From Streptomyces violaceoruber (GTDB lineage: Bacteria > Actinomycetota > Actinomycetes > Streptomycetales > Streptomycetaceae): DNA of 64,000 nt. This document shows positions 50,466-59,647 of the stretch, one piece after another. The stretch is taken from contig JODI01000032.1 of NCBI GenBank assembly GCA_000720805.1, forward strand, positions 1-64,000, in the 5' to 3' direction. The first letter of the stretch is position 1; every line of letters begins with the position of its first letter. The notes under the pieces were generated by a model that had not been told where the DNA came from, did not search any database, and was given only the letters and a program-made list of their open reading frames with translations. A program made the translations under genes and the position numbers.

Positions 50466-51152
50466 ATGACCGACTCAAGCTCGGAGCTGAGCGAGGAGCG
50501 AGCCGCCGTCGCGGACGCGTGCCGCCGTCTGGGAGGCGAGGGCCTGCTCATCGGTACGGCGGGGAACGTCAGCGTGCGGGTGGGGGAGCGGGTCGCGATC
50601 ACCGCCACCGGCGCGGTGCTCGCCGCACTGACCCCGGACCAGGTGACCGTCGTCGACCTCGACGGCAAGGTCGTGGCCGGCACCCTTCGGCCGACCTCGG
50701 AGCTGGATCTGCACCTCGGCGTCTACCACCGCTACGGCACCGGCGCGGTCGTACACACCCACGCCCCCATGGCCACCGCCCTGTCCTGCGTCCTCGACGA
50801 ACTCCCGTGTATCCACTACCAGTTGCTCTCGCTCGGCGGCACCGTACGAGTGGCACCGTACGCCACCTTCGGCACCCCGGAACTGGCCGAGTCGGTCCTC
50901 ACCGCGCTCGACGGCCGCGGCGCCGCCCTGATGGCGAACCACGGCGCGCTCACCCACGCGCCGACGCTCGGCAAGGCGGTCGAGCACGCGCTGCTGCTGG
51001 AGTGGGCCTGCGGTGTCTACCAGCGCGCGGCCGTCCTCGGACCGCCCCGCGTCCTCGACGAACAGCAGCAGCTCGCGGTGATCGAGGCCGCCGTCGCCCG
51101 CGACTACGGCACCACCCAACCCGTAACACCCGTGCAGGAGGGGACCCGATGA
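50466..51152 (+). CDS. Class II aldolase/fuculose-phosphate aldolase-like
   Basis: A 228-residue zinc class II aldolase (FucA/AraD family). Substrate-phosphate loop TAGNVS (31-36), Glu79 in SELDLH, zinc ligands His97 and His99 in HTHAP, and His159 in NHG. Cleaves a sugar-phosphate into dihydroxyacetone phosphate and an aldehyde. ATG 50466. It overlaps the PfkB kinase gene (ATGA), so kinase and aldolase are made together; no isomerase is in the operon. Confidence 0.88.
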   Translation: MTDSSSELSEERAAVADACRRLGGEGLLIGTAGNVSVRVGERVAITATGAVLAALTPDQVTVVDLDGKVVAGTLRPTSELDLHLGVYHRYGTGAVVHTHAPMATALSCVLDELPCIHYQLLSLGGTVRVAPYATFGTPELAESVLTALDGRGAALMANHGALTHAPTLGKAVEHALLLEWACGVYQRAAVLGPPRVLDEQQQLAVIEAAVARDYGTTQPVTPVQEGTR

Positions 51153-52087
51153 AGGCGCAGCAGGTCGTCACGATGGGCGTGCACGTACTGGACGTACTGG
51201 TGCGGCCGGTGGAGGAGATACCCGAAGGCCAGGGCGCGACGCTGGTCGACGACATCAGGATCACCGCCGCCGGAACCGCCGGCGGCACCGCGCTCACCCT
51301 GGCCAAGCTCGGCGCGTCGGTCCGCACCGCCGGCGCGATCGGGACCGACCCCACCGGCGACCTGCTGGTCCAGCTGCTCGACCGGGCGGGAATCGACACC
51401 GGGTCGCTGGTCCGCCGCGTCGACACCTCCACCTCCGCGAGCGTCCTGCCCATCCGCCCCAACGGCGACCGGCCCTCCCTGCACCTGCTCGGCGCCAACA
51501 TCACCTACGGCCTCGACGACGTGCCCTGGGACGCCCTCGCCGAGGCCACGCATCTGCACCTCGGCGGCCCGGAGCTGATCGGCGTCGACGTGGCCGCGCG
51601 CATCCTGTCGTACGCCAAGGAGCACGGCGTGGTGACCTCCGTGGACCTCCTCGCGCCCGGTGTGCTCGGCAGCTTCGACCAGATCGAGGCGGCGCTGCCG
51701 TACGTGGACCACCTGCTTCCCAACGACGACCAGCTGCTCGGCTTCACCGGCGAGGACGACCTGCTGACCGGCGCGGAGAAACTCCGGGCCGCCGGTGTCG
51801 GCGTGGTCGCGGTCACGCGCGGCGGCGACGGCGCGCTGCTGGTCACCGCCGAGGGCACCGAAACGGTCCCCGCCTTCGCGATCGACGTCGTCGACACGAC
51901 CGGGTGCGGCGACGCGTTCTCCGCCGGGTACCTGCGCGGGGTGGGCCTGGGCCGCACCCCGGGCGAGGCCGCCGTCCTGGGATGCGCGGCGGCGGCACTG
52001 GTGGCGGAGGGTCTCGGCAGCGACCACGGGGACTTCGACCTCGCGGCCGCCGACGAGTTCGCCGCGACCCGCAAGCCGCGCACCTGA
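51149..52087 (+). CDS. PfkB-family sugar kinase
   Basis: A 312-residue ribokinase-type kinase with GTAGGTALTLAKLG near residue 50 and the catalytic motif DTTGCGDAFSAGY near 250 (Asp as base, Cys replacing the usual Ala). It phosphorylates a sugar or sugar derivative, presumably the substrate of the coupled aldolase. Start ATG 51149 overlaps the aldolase stop. Candidates are 5-deoxypentoses, fuculose or tagatose-like sugars; the sequence does not decide. Confidence 0.88.
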   Translation: MKAQQVVTMGVHVLDVLVRPVEEIPEGQGATLVDDIRITAAGTAGGTALTLAKLGASVRTAGAIGTDPTGDLLVQLLDRAGIDTGSLVRRVDTSTSASVLPIRPNGDRPSLHLLGANITYGLDDVPWDALAEATHLHLGGPELIGVDVAARILSYAKEHGVVTSVDLLAPGVLGSFDQIEAALPYVDHLLPNDDQLLGFTGEDDLLTGAEKLRAAGVGVVAVTRGGDGALLVTAEGTETVPAFAIDVVDTTGCGDAFSAGYLRGVGLGRTPGEAAVLGCAAAALVAEGLGSDHGDFDLAAADEFAATRKPRT

Positions 52088-52131
52088 GCAACCGGCTGCC
52101 GGCTACGTCGACCTGGCCGGCAGCTCTACGG

Positions 52132-53010
52132 CTACGGCAGCGGCGTGCCGCCCGTCGCGTTGACGATCTCCGCGGTGATGAAGGACGCCTCCTGCGAGGC
52201 CAGGAAGACGTACGCCGGGGCCATTTCGGCGGGCTGGGCCGGGCGGCCCAGGGGGGCCTGCTTGCCGAACTCCACGGTGTCCGGCATCGTCGCGGGGATC
52301 AGCGGGGTCCACACCGGACCCGGCGCGACCGCGTTGACGCGGACGCCCCGCTCGGCCAGCATCTGGGCCAGTCCCTGGGTGAAGGTGACGATGGCGCCCT
52401 TCGTCATCGCGTAGTCCAGCAGATGCGGACTGGGCTTGTACGCCTGCACGGACGTGGAGTTGATGATGCTGCCGCCCTCCGGGATGTGCGGCAGCGCGAA
52501 CTTCGACAGCCAGAACATGCCGTACAGGTTGGTGCGCATCACCCGGTCGAACTGCTCGGTGGAGACGGCCTCGATCCCGTCGGGCTGCGACATCTGGTAC
52601 GCCGCGTTGTTCACCAGCACGTCGATCCGGCCGAACTCCTCCACGGCCCGGTCGACCAGCTCCCGGCAGTTGGCCTCCTCGCGGATGTCGCAGGGCACGG
52701 CCACCGCACGCCGCCCCGCGTCCTGAACCCACCGCGCGGTCTCGTGGGCGTCGTCCTTCTCGTCGTCCAGGTGGGTGAACAGGACGTCGGCGCCCTCCCG
52801 GGCGAACGCGATGGCCACCGCCCGGCCGATCCCCGAGTCACCCCCGGTGATCACGGCCTTGCGGCCCTCCAGACGGACACTGCCCCGGTAGGACTCCTCG
52901 CCGTGGTCCGGAGGCGGGTCCATGGGTCCCGTCCAGCCGGGATGCGGCTGGTCCTGGGACGGGAACTCGGGCTGCGGATGACGCTCGGCGGGGTGCTCCG
53001 GTGCGGTCAC
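52132..53010 (-). CDS. SDR oxidoreductase, YhdF/stress-type
   Basis: A 292-residue short-chain dehydrogenase with the N-terminal extension (residues 1-45, His/Pro-rich) typical of the general-stress YhdF/YghA group. TGGDSGIG binds NAD(P); Ser, Tyr and Lys of the active site are in NSTSVQAY and YAMTK. Start GTG 53010 with GGGAG upstream. Lone gene, divergent from the Nudix gene. Confidence 0.88.
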   Translation of the reverse strand: MTAPEHPAERHPQPEFPSQDQPHPGWTGPMDPPPDHGEESYRGSVRLEGRKAVITGGDSGIGRAVAIAFAREGADVLFTHLDDEKDDAHETARWVQDAGRRAVAVPCDIREEANCRELVDRAVEEFGRIDVLVNNAAYQMSQPDGIEAVSTEQFDRVMRTNLYGMFWLSKFALPHIPEGGSIINSTSVQAYKPSPHLLDYAMTKGAIVTFTQGLAQMLAERGVRVNAVAPGPVWTPLIPATMPDTVEFGKQAPLGRPAQPAEMAPAYVFLASQEASFITAEIVNATGGTPLP

Positions 53011-53159
53011 GGCGTGGCTCCCTTTCGTGCTGGTCCCGGGCTGGTGGGACGCGGTTCGCTGGGCGAGCCCCCGAGTACCCGGTCCGCGGTGGTGGAAGCG
53101 GGAGTGGTAGAAGCGAGCATGACCAACTTGCCCCTCCCCGCTCTCCCCGGGGGCCCGCG

Positions 53160-53828
53160 ATGACCGCCGGCGTCGACACTCCCGACGGCCGGGGCCGCAC
53201 CGGCCTGGACCGCACGGGCCGGGATCTCACCGCCAACCCGCGTGTCAGGGTGCGGGACGTGACCCTGCTGTCCAGCCACTGGTACGTCGAACGCGCCACC
53301 ACCTTCGAGTACCAGCGCGCCGACGGCACCTGGATCACCCAGCAGCGCGAGACGCACGACCGCGGCAACGGCGCCACCATGCTCCTGTACGACACCGACC
53401 GTGAAACCGTGCTGCTCACCCGGCAGTTCCGCTTCCCGGTGTACGTCAACGGCCACCCGGACGGCATGCTGATCGAGACCCCGGGCGGACTCCTCGACGA
53501 CGAGGACGAGCACCCGGAGATCGCCGTACGCCGCGAGGTCGTCGAGGAGACCGGCCACACCATCGGCGAGGTCCGGCACGTCTTCGACGTCTACATGAGC
53601 CCCGGCTCGGTCACCGAACGCGTCAGCTTCTACGCCGCCGCCTACGGCCCCTCGACCCGCACCCACGAAGGGGGCGGCCTGGACGAGGAGGGCGAGGACA
53701 TCGAGATCCTCGAACTCCCCTTCCGCCGGGCCCTGGAGATGATCCGGACGGGCGAGATCGCCGACGCCAAGACGATCATGCTGTTGCAGTGGGCGGCATT
53801 GGAGGGCCCGTTCGCCCGCGGCGCGTGA
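53160..53828 (+). CDS. Nudix hydrolase, GDP-mannose pyrophosphatase-like (NudK)
   Basis: A 222-residue Nudix hydrolase. The Nudix box GX5EX7REUXEEXG fits GGLLDDEDE..IAVRREVVEETGH near residues 109-131. The flanking MSPGSVTERV is characteristic of the NudK/ADP-ribose pyrophosphatase group, which hydrolyses GDP-mannose or ADP-ribose. Start ATG 53160. Confidence 0.87.
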   Translation: MTAGVDTPDGRGRTGLDRTGRDLTANPRVRVRDVTLLSSHWYVERATTFEYQRADGTWITQQRETHDRGNGATMLLYDTDRETVLLTRQFRFPVYVNGHPDGMLIETPGGLLDDEDEHPEIAVRREVVEETGHTIGEVRHVFDVYMSPGSVTERVSFYAAAYGPSTRTHEGGGLDEEGEDIEILELPFRRALEMIRTGEIADAKTIMLLQWAALEGPFARGA

Positions 53829-53834
53829 AGTCCC

Positions 53835-53865
53835 TTGACTTCGAGCGCGCTGCAGCATGAAGACT
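53835..53865 (+). promoter_or_regulatory. MerR-type promoter of the aldo/keto reductase gene
   Basis: TTGACT (53835-53840), 19-base spacer, AAGACT (53860-53865). The over-long 19-bp spacer carries an imperfect dyad (TCGAGCGCGCTGCA), as in promoters activated by MerR-family regulators. It would start transcription near 53872, inside the hairpin. No MerR gene is nearby. Confidence 0.5.
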
Positions 53866-53900
53866 CCCGTTCGTGCCCCGAGTGCGGGCACGAACGGGAG
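53864..53900 (+). terminator. 15-bp hairpin overlapping the AKR ribosome-binding site
   Basis: CTCCCGTTCGTGCCC (53864-53878) and GGGCACGAACGGGAG (53886-53900) form a perfect 15-bp stem with a 7-base loop. It ends within the GGGAG ribosome-binding site of the AKR gene (ATG 53909). It may terminate transcripts from the Nudix gene and, in messages starting upstream, hide the AKR start. Confidence 0.75.
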
Positions 53901-53908
53901 GGACGACC

Positions 53909-54895
53909 ATGAAGTACCGCACGATCGGCACCGACCCGGCCCACCGCCGTGAGGTGAGCGTGCTCGCGCTGGGCGCGATGCTGTTCGGCTCCCGGACCGA
54001 CGAGGAGACCGCCTTCGCCGTACTCGACCGCTATGTCGAGGCCGGCGGCACCTTCGTCGACACGTCCGACAACTACGCCTTCTGGGCCGACGGCGGCCAG
54101 GGCGGCCAGAGCGAGGAACTCCTCGGCCGCTGGCGGCGCAGCCGCGGCATCGGCGACGAGATCGTCATCGCCACCAAGCTGGGTGCCCGCCCCCTGGCCC
54201 CCGGCACGAGCTACGTCGACAACGCGGAGGGCCTGTCGGCGAAGGTGATCCGTGAGTCGGCGGAACGCAGCCGCGAGCGTCTCGGCGTCGACAAGCTGGA
54301 CCTGCTCTACGCCCACATCGAGGACCGCACCGTCCCGCTGGCGGAGACCGTCGAAGGCTTCGCCTCGCTGGTCGCTGAGGGCACGGTCGGCCTGCTCGGC
54401 GTCAGCAACCACGCCGTCTGGCGGGTGGAACGCGCCCGTGCCCTCGCGACCGCCGCCGGCCTGCCCGGCTACGAGGTCCTCCAGTACGAGCACAGCTACC
54501 TCCGCCCCCGCACCGACATCCCCGGCGACCTCTTCCCCGACGGCACCCTGGGCGCCGCGGGCCCCGACCTGCTCGGCTACCTGCGCGCCGAGCCCGCCCT
54601 GACCCTGGTCGCCTACTCCCCCCTCCTGAAGGGCGCCTACACCCACCCCGAGCGGCCCCTGTTGCCCGGCTACGACCACCCCGGCACGCCCGCCCGCCTC
54701 ACGGCCCTGCGCGAGGTGGCCCGGGAGACCGGCGCGACCGTCAACCAGGTGGTGCTGGCCTGGCAGCTGGGCGGCGCACTGCCGATCATCCCGCTGGTCG
54801 GGGTGTCGTCGGTGGCTCAGCTGGAGGAGAACCTGGCGGCGGTGGAGCTGGAGCTGACGCCCGACCAGCGGGCGCGGCTGGACGGGGCGCACTGA
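53909..54895 (+). CDS. Aldo/keto reductase
   Basis: A 328-residue AKR: TIM barrel with catalytic tetrad Asp51, Tyr56, Lys near 89 (IATKLG) and His near 122 (YAHIED). NADPH-binding at the C-terminal end includes IPLVGVSS. Reduces carbonyl compounds; typical for detoxification of reactive aldehydes, fitting the MerR-type promoter. Start ATG 53909. Confidence 0.9.
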   Translation: MKYRTIGTDPAHRREVSVLALGAMLFGSRTDEETAFAVLDRYVEAGGTFVDTSDNYAFWADGGQGGQSEELLGRWRRSRGIGDEIVIATKLGARPLAPGTSYVDNAEGLSAKVIRESAERSRERLGVDKLDLLYAHIEDRTVPLAETVEGFASLVAEGTVGLLGVSNHAVWRVERARALATAAGLPGYEVLQYEHSYLRPRTDIPGDLFPDGTLGAAGPDLLGYLRAEPALTLVAYSPLLKGAYTHPERPLLPGYDHPGTPARLTALREVARETGATVNQVVLAWQLGGALPIIPLVGVSSVAQLEENLAAVELELTPDQRARLDGAH

Positions 54896-55298
54896 GGGCA
54901 CCGCTCGCCGTACGCGCCCTCCGCTGTCGACTGTCGACGCCGGGCGGTAGGCGGGCACGGTGGGCCGCGAACCTCCCGGGGGAAGATGCCGGGGGAAACC
55001 TCGAGCTGGCCCGAGAGCACGGCGGCATCCGTGTGCCGGTGCTCGGACAGGAACCGCCCGCCCCACCCCGCCCGGCGCTCCGCAGCGTCATCCCGCCCGA
55101 CCGGAGCGGCGGGGGAGGGAGCACTCCGCACCGCGGTCCCCACACGCCGCGCGATGAGCGCGGTAAGCGCAGTCGGCCACGGGCGGCACGGGGTACGAGA
55201 GCACGGGAGCACGGGAGCACGGGAGAGCCGACCGCCTCCACGAACCGCGCCCCCCTGCCGCGGACCGAGGATGGTGAGGACGACCCCAGGCGCCCCGC
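54896..55298. other. Intergenic region between AKR and iolC
   Basis: About 400 bases with no credible gene. Holds a GTCGAC-T-GTCGAC element near 54925 and a three-copy 8-bp repeat (GCACGGGA) at 55201-55224. No strong terminator was found by eye. Confidence 0.4.
55201..55224. repeat. 8-bp tandem repeat, three copies
   Basis: GCACGGGA repeated three times head to tail, about 75 bases past the iolC 3' end (minus strand). Likely slippage; no role is apparent. Confidence 0.7.
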
Positions 55299-56309
55299 TC
55301 AGGCCGTCGCGCGCGGCGCCGGGAGGTCCGCGTGCCGTGCGGTGCGCGGCTCGGGTACACCCGAGAGCAAGTTCTCGACCTCGGGTGCGGTCGGCATCGC
55401 GGAAGCGCAGTCGAGGCGGGAGCCGACGAATGCGCTCGCCGCGTTGGCGTACCGCACGGCCTGGTCCAGTTCCCAGCCGGACAGCAGCCCGTGGCACAGT
55501 GCTCCGCCGAACGCGTCGCCGGCGCCGAGGCCGCCCACCACCTCGACCGGCACCGGTGGGACCTCGGCGGTGGTGCCGTCCCGCCGCATGGCCAGCACCC
55601 CCTTCCGGCCCTGCTTCACCACGGCCAGTTCGACGCCCGCCGCGAGCAACGCCTCGGCGCACGCGTGCGGTTCGCGGACGCCGGTGGCGATCTCACACTC
55701 GTCGAGGTCGCCGACGGCGACGGTGGCGTGCCGCAGGGCCTCCGCGTAGTACGGGCGGGCGTCCTCGGGGTTCGCCCAGAACGTCTCGCGCCAGTCCAGG
55801 TCGAAGACGGTCGTGCCCGCCCTGCCCCGGGCCTTGAGCGCGGCGAGCGTGGCCGACCGGCTCGGCTCCTCGCTCAGACCGGTACCGGTGATCCAGAAGA
55901 TCCGGGCGGCACGGATGGCGAAGTAGTCCAGGTCGTCGGTGTGGATCTGCAGGTCGGGGGCGCTGGGCCGGCGGTAGGAGTACAGCGAGGAGTCGTCCGG
56001 GGGGAAGACCTCGCAGAACGTCACCGGGGTCGGCAGGCCCTCCACCGGGGTCACCCAGCGGTCGTCCACGCCGCTCTCGGTGAGACTGTCGTGGAGATAG
56101 GTGCCGAAGGGGTCGGCGCCGGTACGGGTGATCACGGCGGCGCGGCGGCCGAGGCGGGCGGCGGCGACCGCCACGTTCGCGGCGGAGCCCCCGAGGAACT
56201 TGCCGAAGGATTCGGCGCGCGCCACAGGCACTCCCGGCCGTAGCGGGTAGAGATCAACTCCGATACGGCCCATACTGATCACGTCGAACTGCTGGGCTGA
56301 TCCGTCCAT
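55299..56309 (-). CDS. iolC: 5-dehydro-2-deoxygluconokinase IolC
   Basis: A 336-residue PfkB kinase of the inositol pathway (phosphorylates 2-deoxy-5-keto-gluconate). Typical IolC marks: FDVISMGRIGVDLYP near the start, GGSAANVAVAAARLG near 40, and VVGGLGAGDAFGG near 260. Start ATG 56309. It is divergent from the ABC importer/iol genes, sharing a palindromic control region. iolB, iolD, iolA and iolJ are not in the window. Confidence 0.85.
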   Translation of the reverse strand: MDGSAQQFDVISMGRIGVDLYPLRPGVPVARAESFGKFLGGSAANVAVAAARLGRRAAVITRTGADPFGTYLHDSLTESGVDDRWVTPVEGLPTPVTFCEVFPPDDSSLYSYRRPSAPDLQIHTDDLDYFAIRAARIFWITGTGLSEEPSRSATLAALKARGRAGTTVFDLDWRETFWANPEDARPYYAEALRHATVAVGDLDECEIATGVREPHACAEALLAAGVELAVVKQGRKGVLAMRRDGTTAEVPPVPVEVVGGLGAGDAFGGALCHGLLSGWELDQAVRYANAASAFVGSRLDCASAMPTAPEVENLLSGVPEPRTARHADLPAPRATA

Positions 56310-56390
56310 GCGCGACGCTCCTCGGTCCGGGCTGGGGAGGCGGGTCCGACCGGGCCCGTCGCCCCCAGGTGTAGGACCCGAAGGGCGACA

Positions 56391-56456
56391 CTGTCAATAG
56401 TTTGTACTTACATTCGGACCTGCTCGTGAAATGATGTCTTAACAAAGTATTGACAG
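56391..56456. promoter_or_regulatory. Divergent iol promoters in a 15-bp inverted repeat
   Basis: CTGTCAATAGTTTGT (56391-56405) and ACAAAGTATTGACAG (56442-56456) are complementary except for one base, 36 bases apart. The right arm holds TTGACA (56450-56455) facing the importer genes, the left arm TTGACA on the other strand facing iolC. A repressor bound to both arms would block both -35 boxes. This is the most AT-rich patch in the area. Confidence 0.7.
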
Positions 56457-56609
56457 CGAGCGTGGCAAGGGATTGGATCCGGTCCCAGCGCAACAGCCGC
56501 TTTTTCGCGGAGTACGACCCGGCACTCTCCAGGTCCCGGCCCTCTCGGATCCCAGTGATCCCCTTCCCTTTCCCGACGTTCCCCCGTCGTACAGTGAGGT
56601 GCAGGAAAG

Positions 56610-57629
56610 ATGGACAGCTCTTCTCGCTACCGCTCCCGCAGAATGGCCCCCCTGGTGGCCGTCGTCGCAGCGGCAGCCATGACTCTCGCAGGCTGCTCCA
56701 GCAGCTCCGGCGGCAAGAAGGCCGAGGAGAGCGATGCGGGGGCCTCCGCGGGCAAGGCCACCACGCCCCGGATGACCGTCGCGCTGGTCACCCACCAGTC
56801 CCAGGGCGACACCTTCTGGGACATCGTCCGCAAGGGCGCCGAGGCCGCCGCCGCCAAGGACAACATCAAGCTCATCTACTCGGCCGACCCGAACGCGGGC
56901 AACCAGGCCGGCCTGGTGCAGAACGCGATCGACCAGAAGGTCGACGGCATCGCGATCACGCTGGCCAAGCCCGACGCCCTCAAGGACGTCGTGAAGAAGG
57001 CGAAGAACGCGAACATACCCGTGGTCGGCCTCAACTCCGGTGTGAGCGAGTGGCAGAAGCTCGGTCTCATGGAGTTCTTCGGTCAGGACGAGACGGTGGC
57101 GGGCGAGGCGCTCGGCAAGCGGCTCAACGCGGCCGGCGCCAAGAACGCCATCTGTGTCATCCAGGAGCAGGGCAACATCGGTCTGACCCAGCGCTGTGAC
57201 GGCGTGGACAAGACCTTCAACGGCAAGCTGCAGACGCTGAACGTCAACGGCACCGACATGCCGTCCGTCAAGTCGACGATCACCGCCAAGCTCAGCCAGG
57301 ACAAGTCCATCGACTACGTCGTCGCGCTCGGCGCCCCCTTCGCGCTGACCGCGGCGCAGGCGGCGTCCGACTCCGGCAGCAAGGCCAAGGTCGCCACCTT
57401 CGACCTGAACAAGGACCTGACCACCGCGATCGACAAGGGCACGATCCAGTTCGCGGTCGACCAGCAGCCCTACCTCCAGGGATACCTGGCCGTGGACTCC
57501 CTGTGGCTCTACAAGTACAACGGCAACTACAGCGGCGGCGGTGAGCAGCCGGTGCTGACCGGTCCGGCCTTCGTCGACAAGTCCAACGTCGACCGGGTCG
57601 CCGCGTTCGCCGCGAAGGGCACCAGGTGA
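56610..57629 (+). CDS. ABC sugar importer, substrate-binding lipoprotein
   Basis: A 339-residue periplasmic-binding-type lipoprotein. Signal peptide with lipobox LAGC and acylated Cys29, Ser/Gly linker, then the ribose/inositol-type binding domain (VALVTHQSQGDTFW, VQNAIDQKVDGIAI, ATFDLNKDL). It feeds the permease and ATPase encoded downstream. Substrate probably myo-inositol, from context. AGGAAAG precedes ATG 56610. Confidence 0.92.
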   Translation: MDSSSRYRSRRMAPLVAVVAAAAMTLAGCSSSSGGKKAEESDAGASAGKATTPRMTVALVTHQSQGDTFWDIVRKGAEAAAAKDNIKLIYSADPNAGNQAGLVQNAIDQKVDGIAITLAKPDALKDVVKKAKNANIPVVGLNSGVSEWQKLGLMEFFGQDETVAGEALGKRLNAAGAKNAICVIQEQGNIGLTQRCDGVDKTFNGKLQTLNVNGTDMPSVKSTITAKLSQDKSIDYVVALGAPFALTAAQAASDSGSKAKVATFDLNKDLTTAIDKGTIQFAVDQQPYLQGYLAVDSLWLYKYNGNYSGGGEQPVLTGPAFVDKSNVDRVAAFAAKGTR

Positions 57630-58705
57630 TGGGTATGACCCAGCAGGCTGCGCCGGCGGTGCCCTCACCGCCGGCTCCCGGCCGGAAGGAGACCGACGGC
57701 CGGACCAGGCAACAGCCGCTGCCCCTGCGGCTGTTGGCCCGCCCCGAGATCGGTGTGTTCCTCGGTGCGGTCGCGGTGTACATATTCTTCCTGGTCGCGG
57801 CCCCGCCGGTGCGCGAGGGCAGCGCGATGGCGAACATCCTGTACCAGTCGTCGACGATCGGGATCATGGCGCTGCCGGTCGCCCTGCTGATGATCGGCGG
57901 GGAGTTCGACCTCTCGTCGGGTGTCGCGGTGGTGACCTCGGCGCTCACCGCGAGCATGCTCGCCTACCAGCTCACCCTGAACGTGTGGATGGGGGTGATC
58001 GTGGCACTGCTGGTGTCGCTGGCGGTGGGCTTCTTCAACGGCTGGATGGTGGTCCGGACCGGCCTGCCGAGCTTCCTGGTCACCCTGGGCACCTTCCTGA
58101 TCCTGCAGGGCGCGAACCTCGCGGTGACCAAGCTGGTCACCGGGAACGTGGCGACCGACGACATCAGCTCCATGGACGGCTTCGACCAGGCGAGGAAGGT
58201 CTTCGCCTCCTCGTTCGAGGTCGGCGGCGTCGCGGTGAAGATCACCATCGTGTACTGGCTGGTCTTCGCGGCTCTGGCCACCTGGGTGCTGCTGCGCACC
58301 AAGTACGGCAACTGGATCTTCGCGGTGGGCGGGAACAAGGAGTCGGCGCGGGCCGTCGGTGTCCCGGTGACGTTCACCAAGATCTCCCTGTTCATGCTGG
58401 TCGGCTTCGGTGCCTGGTTCGTCGGCATGCACCAGCTGTTCTCGTTCAACACCGTGCAGTCCGGTGAGGGCGTGGGCCAGGAGCTCATCTACATCTCCGC
58501 CGCGGTCATCGGTGGCTGCCTGCTCACCGGCGGCTACGGCTCGGCGATCGGCCCGGTCTTCGGCGCGTTCATGTTCGGCATGGTGCAGCAGGGCATCGTC
58601 TACGCCAACTGGAACCCGGACTGGTTCAAGGCCTTCCTCGGCGTGATGCTCCTCGGCGCCGTACTCATCAATCTGTGGGTCCAGCGCACCGCGACCCGGA
58701 GGTGA
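57626..58705 (+). CDS. ABC sugar importer permease (RbsC type)
   Basis: A 359-residue permease with about 8-10 helices and the RbsC/BPD_transp_2 fold (GGEFDLSSG loop near 91, [30 protein letters not shown]). Several starts (GTG 57626, ATG 57629, ATG 57635) overlap the binding-protein stop, so translation is coupled. Forms the channel for the sugar. Confidence 0.92.
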   Translation: MMGMTQQAAPAVPSPPAPGRKETDGRTRQQPLPLRLLARPEIGVFLGAVAVYIFFLVAAPPVREGSAMANILYQSSTIGIMALPVALLMIGGEFDLSSGVAVVTSALTASMLAYQLTLNVWMGVIVALLVSLAVGFFNGWMVVRTGLPSFLVTLGTFLILQGANLAVTKLVTGNVATDDISSMDGFDQARKVFASSFEVGGVAVKITIVYWLVFAALATWVLLRTKYGNWIFAVGGNKESARAVGVPVTFTKISLFMLVGFGAWFVGMHQLFSFNTVQSGEGVGQELIYISAAVIGGCLLTGGYGSAIGPVFGAFMFGMVQQGIVYANWNPDWFKAFLGVMLLGAVLINLWVQRTATRR

Positions 58706-58710
58706 CCCGA

Positions 58711-59646
58711 ATGACGACCGACAAGACCTCGCCACAGTCCGACACGCACTCCGGCACGCACGGAGCCGTCATCGAGGACACGGCCCCCGAGACGGACGCC
58801 CCGCTCGTCGAACTGCGCGGCGCGGGCAAGGCGTACGGCAACATCCGTGCCCTGCACGGCGTCGACCTGAGGGTTCATCCCGGCCAGGTGACCTGTGTGC
58901 TGGGTGACAACGGCGCCGGCAAGTCCACCCTCATCAAGATCATCTCCGGGCTGCACCAGCACACCGAGGGCGACTTCCTCGTCGACGGCGCCCCGGTCCG
59001 CTTCAGCACCCCGCGTGAGGCTCTCGACAAGGGCATCGCCACGGTCTACCAGGACCTGGCCGTCGTCCCGCTGATGCCGGTGTGGCGCAACTTCTTCCTC
59101 GGCTCCGAGATGACCAAGGGTCCCTGGCCCGTGCGCCGTCTGGACATCGAGCGGATGAAGAGGACCGCCGACGAGGAACTGCGCAACATGGGCATCGTCC
59201 TCGACGACCTGGAACAGCCCATCGGCACCCTCTCCGGCGGTCAGCGCCAGTGCGTGGCCATCGCCCGCGCCGTCTACTTCGGCGCCCGCGTCCTCATCCT
59301 GGACGAGCCCACCGCCGCCCTCGGCGTCAAGCAGTCCGGTGTGGTGCTGAAGTACATCGCCGCCGCCCGCGACCGCGGCCTCGGCGTCATCTTCATCACC
59401 CACAACCCGCACCACGCCTACATGGTCGGCGACCACTTCAGCGTGCTGCGTCTGGGCACCATGGAACTGTCCGCCGAGCGCAGCCGGATCACGCTCGACG
59501 AGCTGACCAACCACATGGCCGGCGGCGCCGAACTCGCCGCGCTCAAGCACGAGTTGTCCCAGGTAAGCGGCGTCGACGTCGAGGAACTCCCCGAAGAGGA
59601 AGACCTCACCGCACCCGTCGTGGCCACCGGCGAGGGGGCGTCCTGA
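58711..59646 (+). CDS. ABC sugar importer ATPase (single domain)
   Basis: A 311-residue ATPase: Walker [10 protein letters not shown] near residue 69, signature LSGGQRQ, Walker [12 protein letters not shown], and switch His in FITHNPHH. Unlike RbsA/MglA it has a single ATPase domain, so two copies would dimerise. GGAGGTGA precedes ATG 58711. The C-terminal 40 residues are acidic. Confidence 0.92.
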   Translation: MTTDKTSPQSDTHSGTHGAVIEDTAPETDAPLVELRGAGKAYGNIRALHGVDLRVHPGQVTCVLGDNGAGKSTLIKIISGLHQHTEGDFLVDGAPVRFSTPREALDKGIATVYQDLAVVPLMPVWRNFFLGSEMTKGPWPVRRLDIERMKRTADEELRNMGIVLDDLEQPIGTLSGGQRQCVAIARAVYFGARVLILDEPTAALGVKQSGVVLKYIAAARDRGLGVIFITHNPHHAYMVGDHFSVLRLGTMELSAERSRITLDELTNHMAGGAELAALKHELSQVSGVDVEELPEEEDLTAPVVATGEGAS

Positions 59647-59647
59647 G

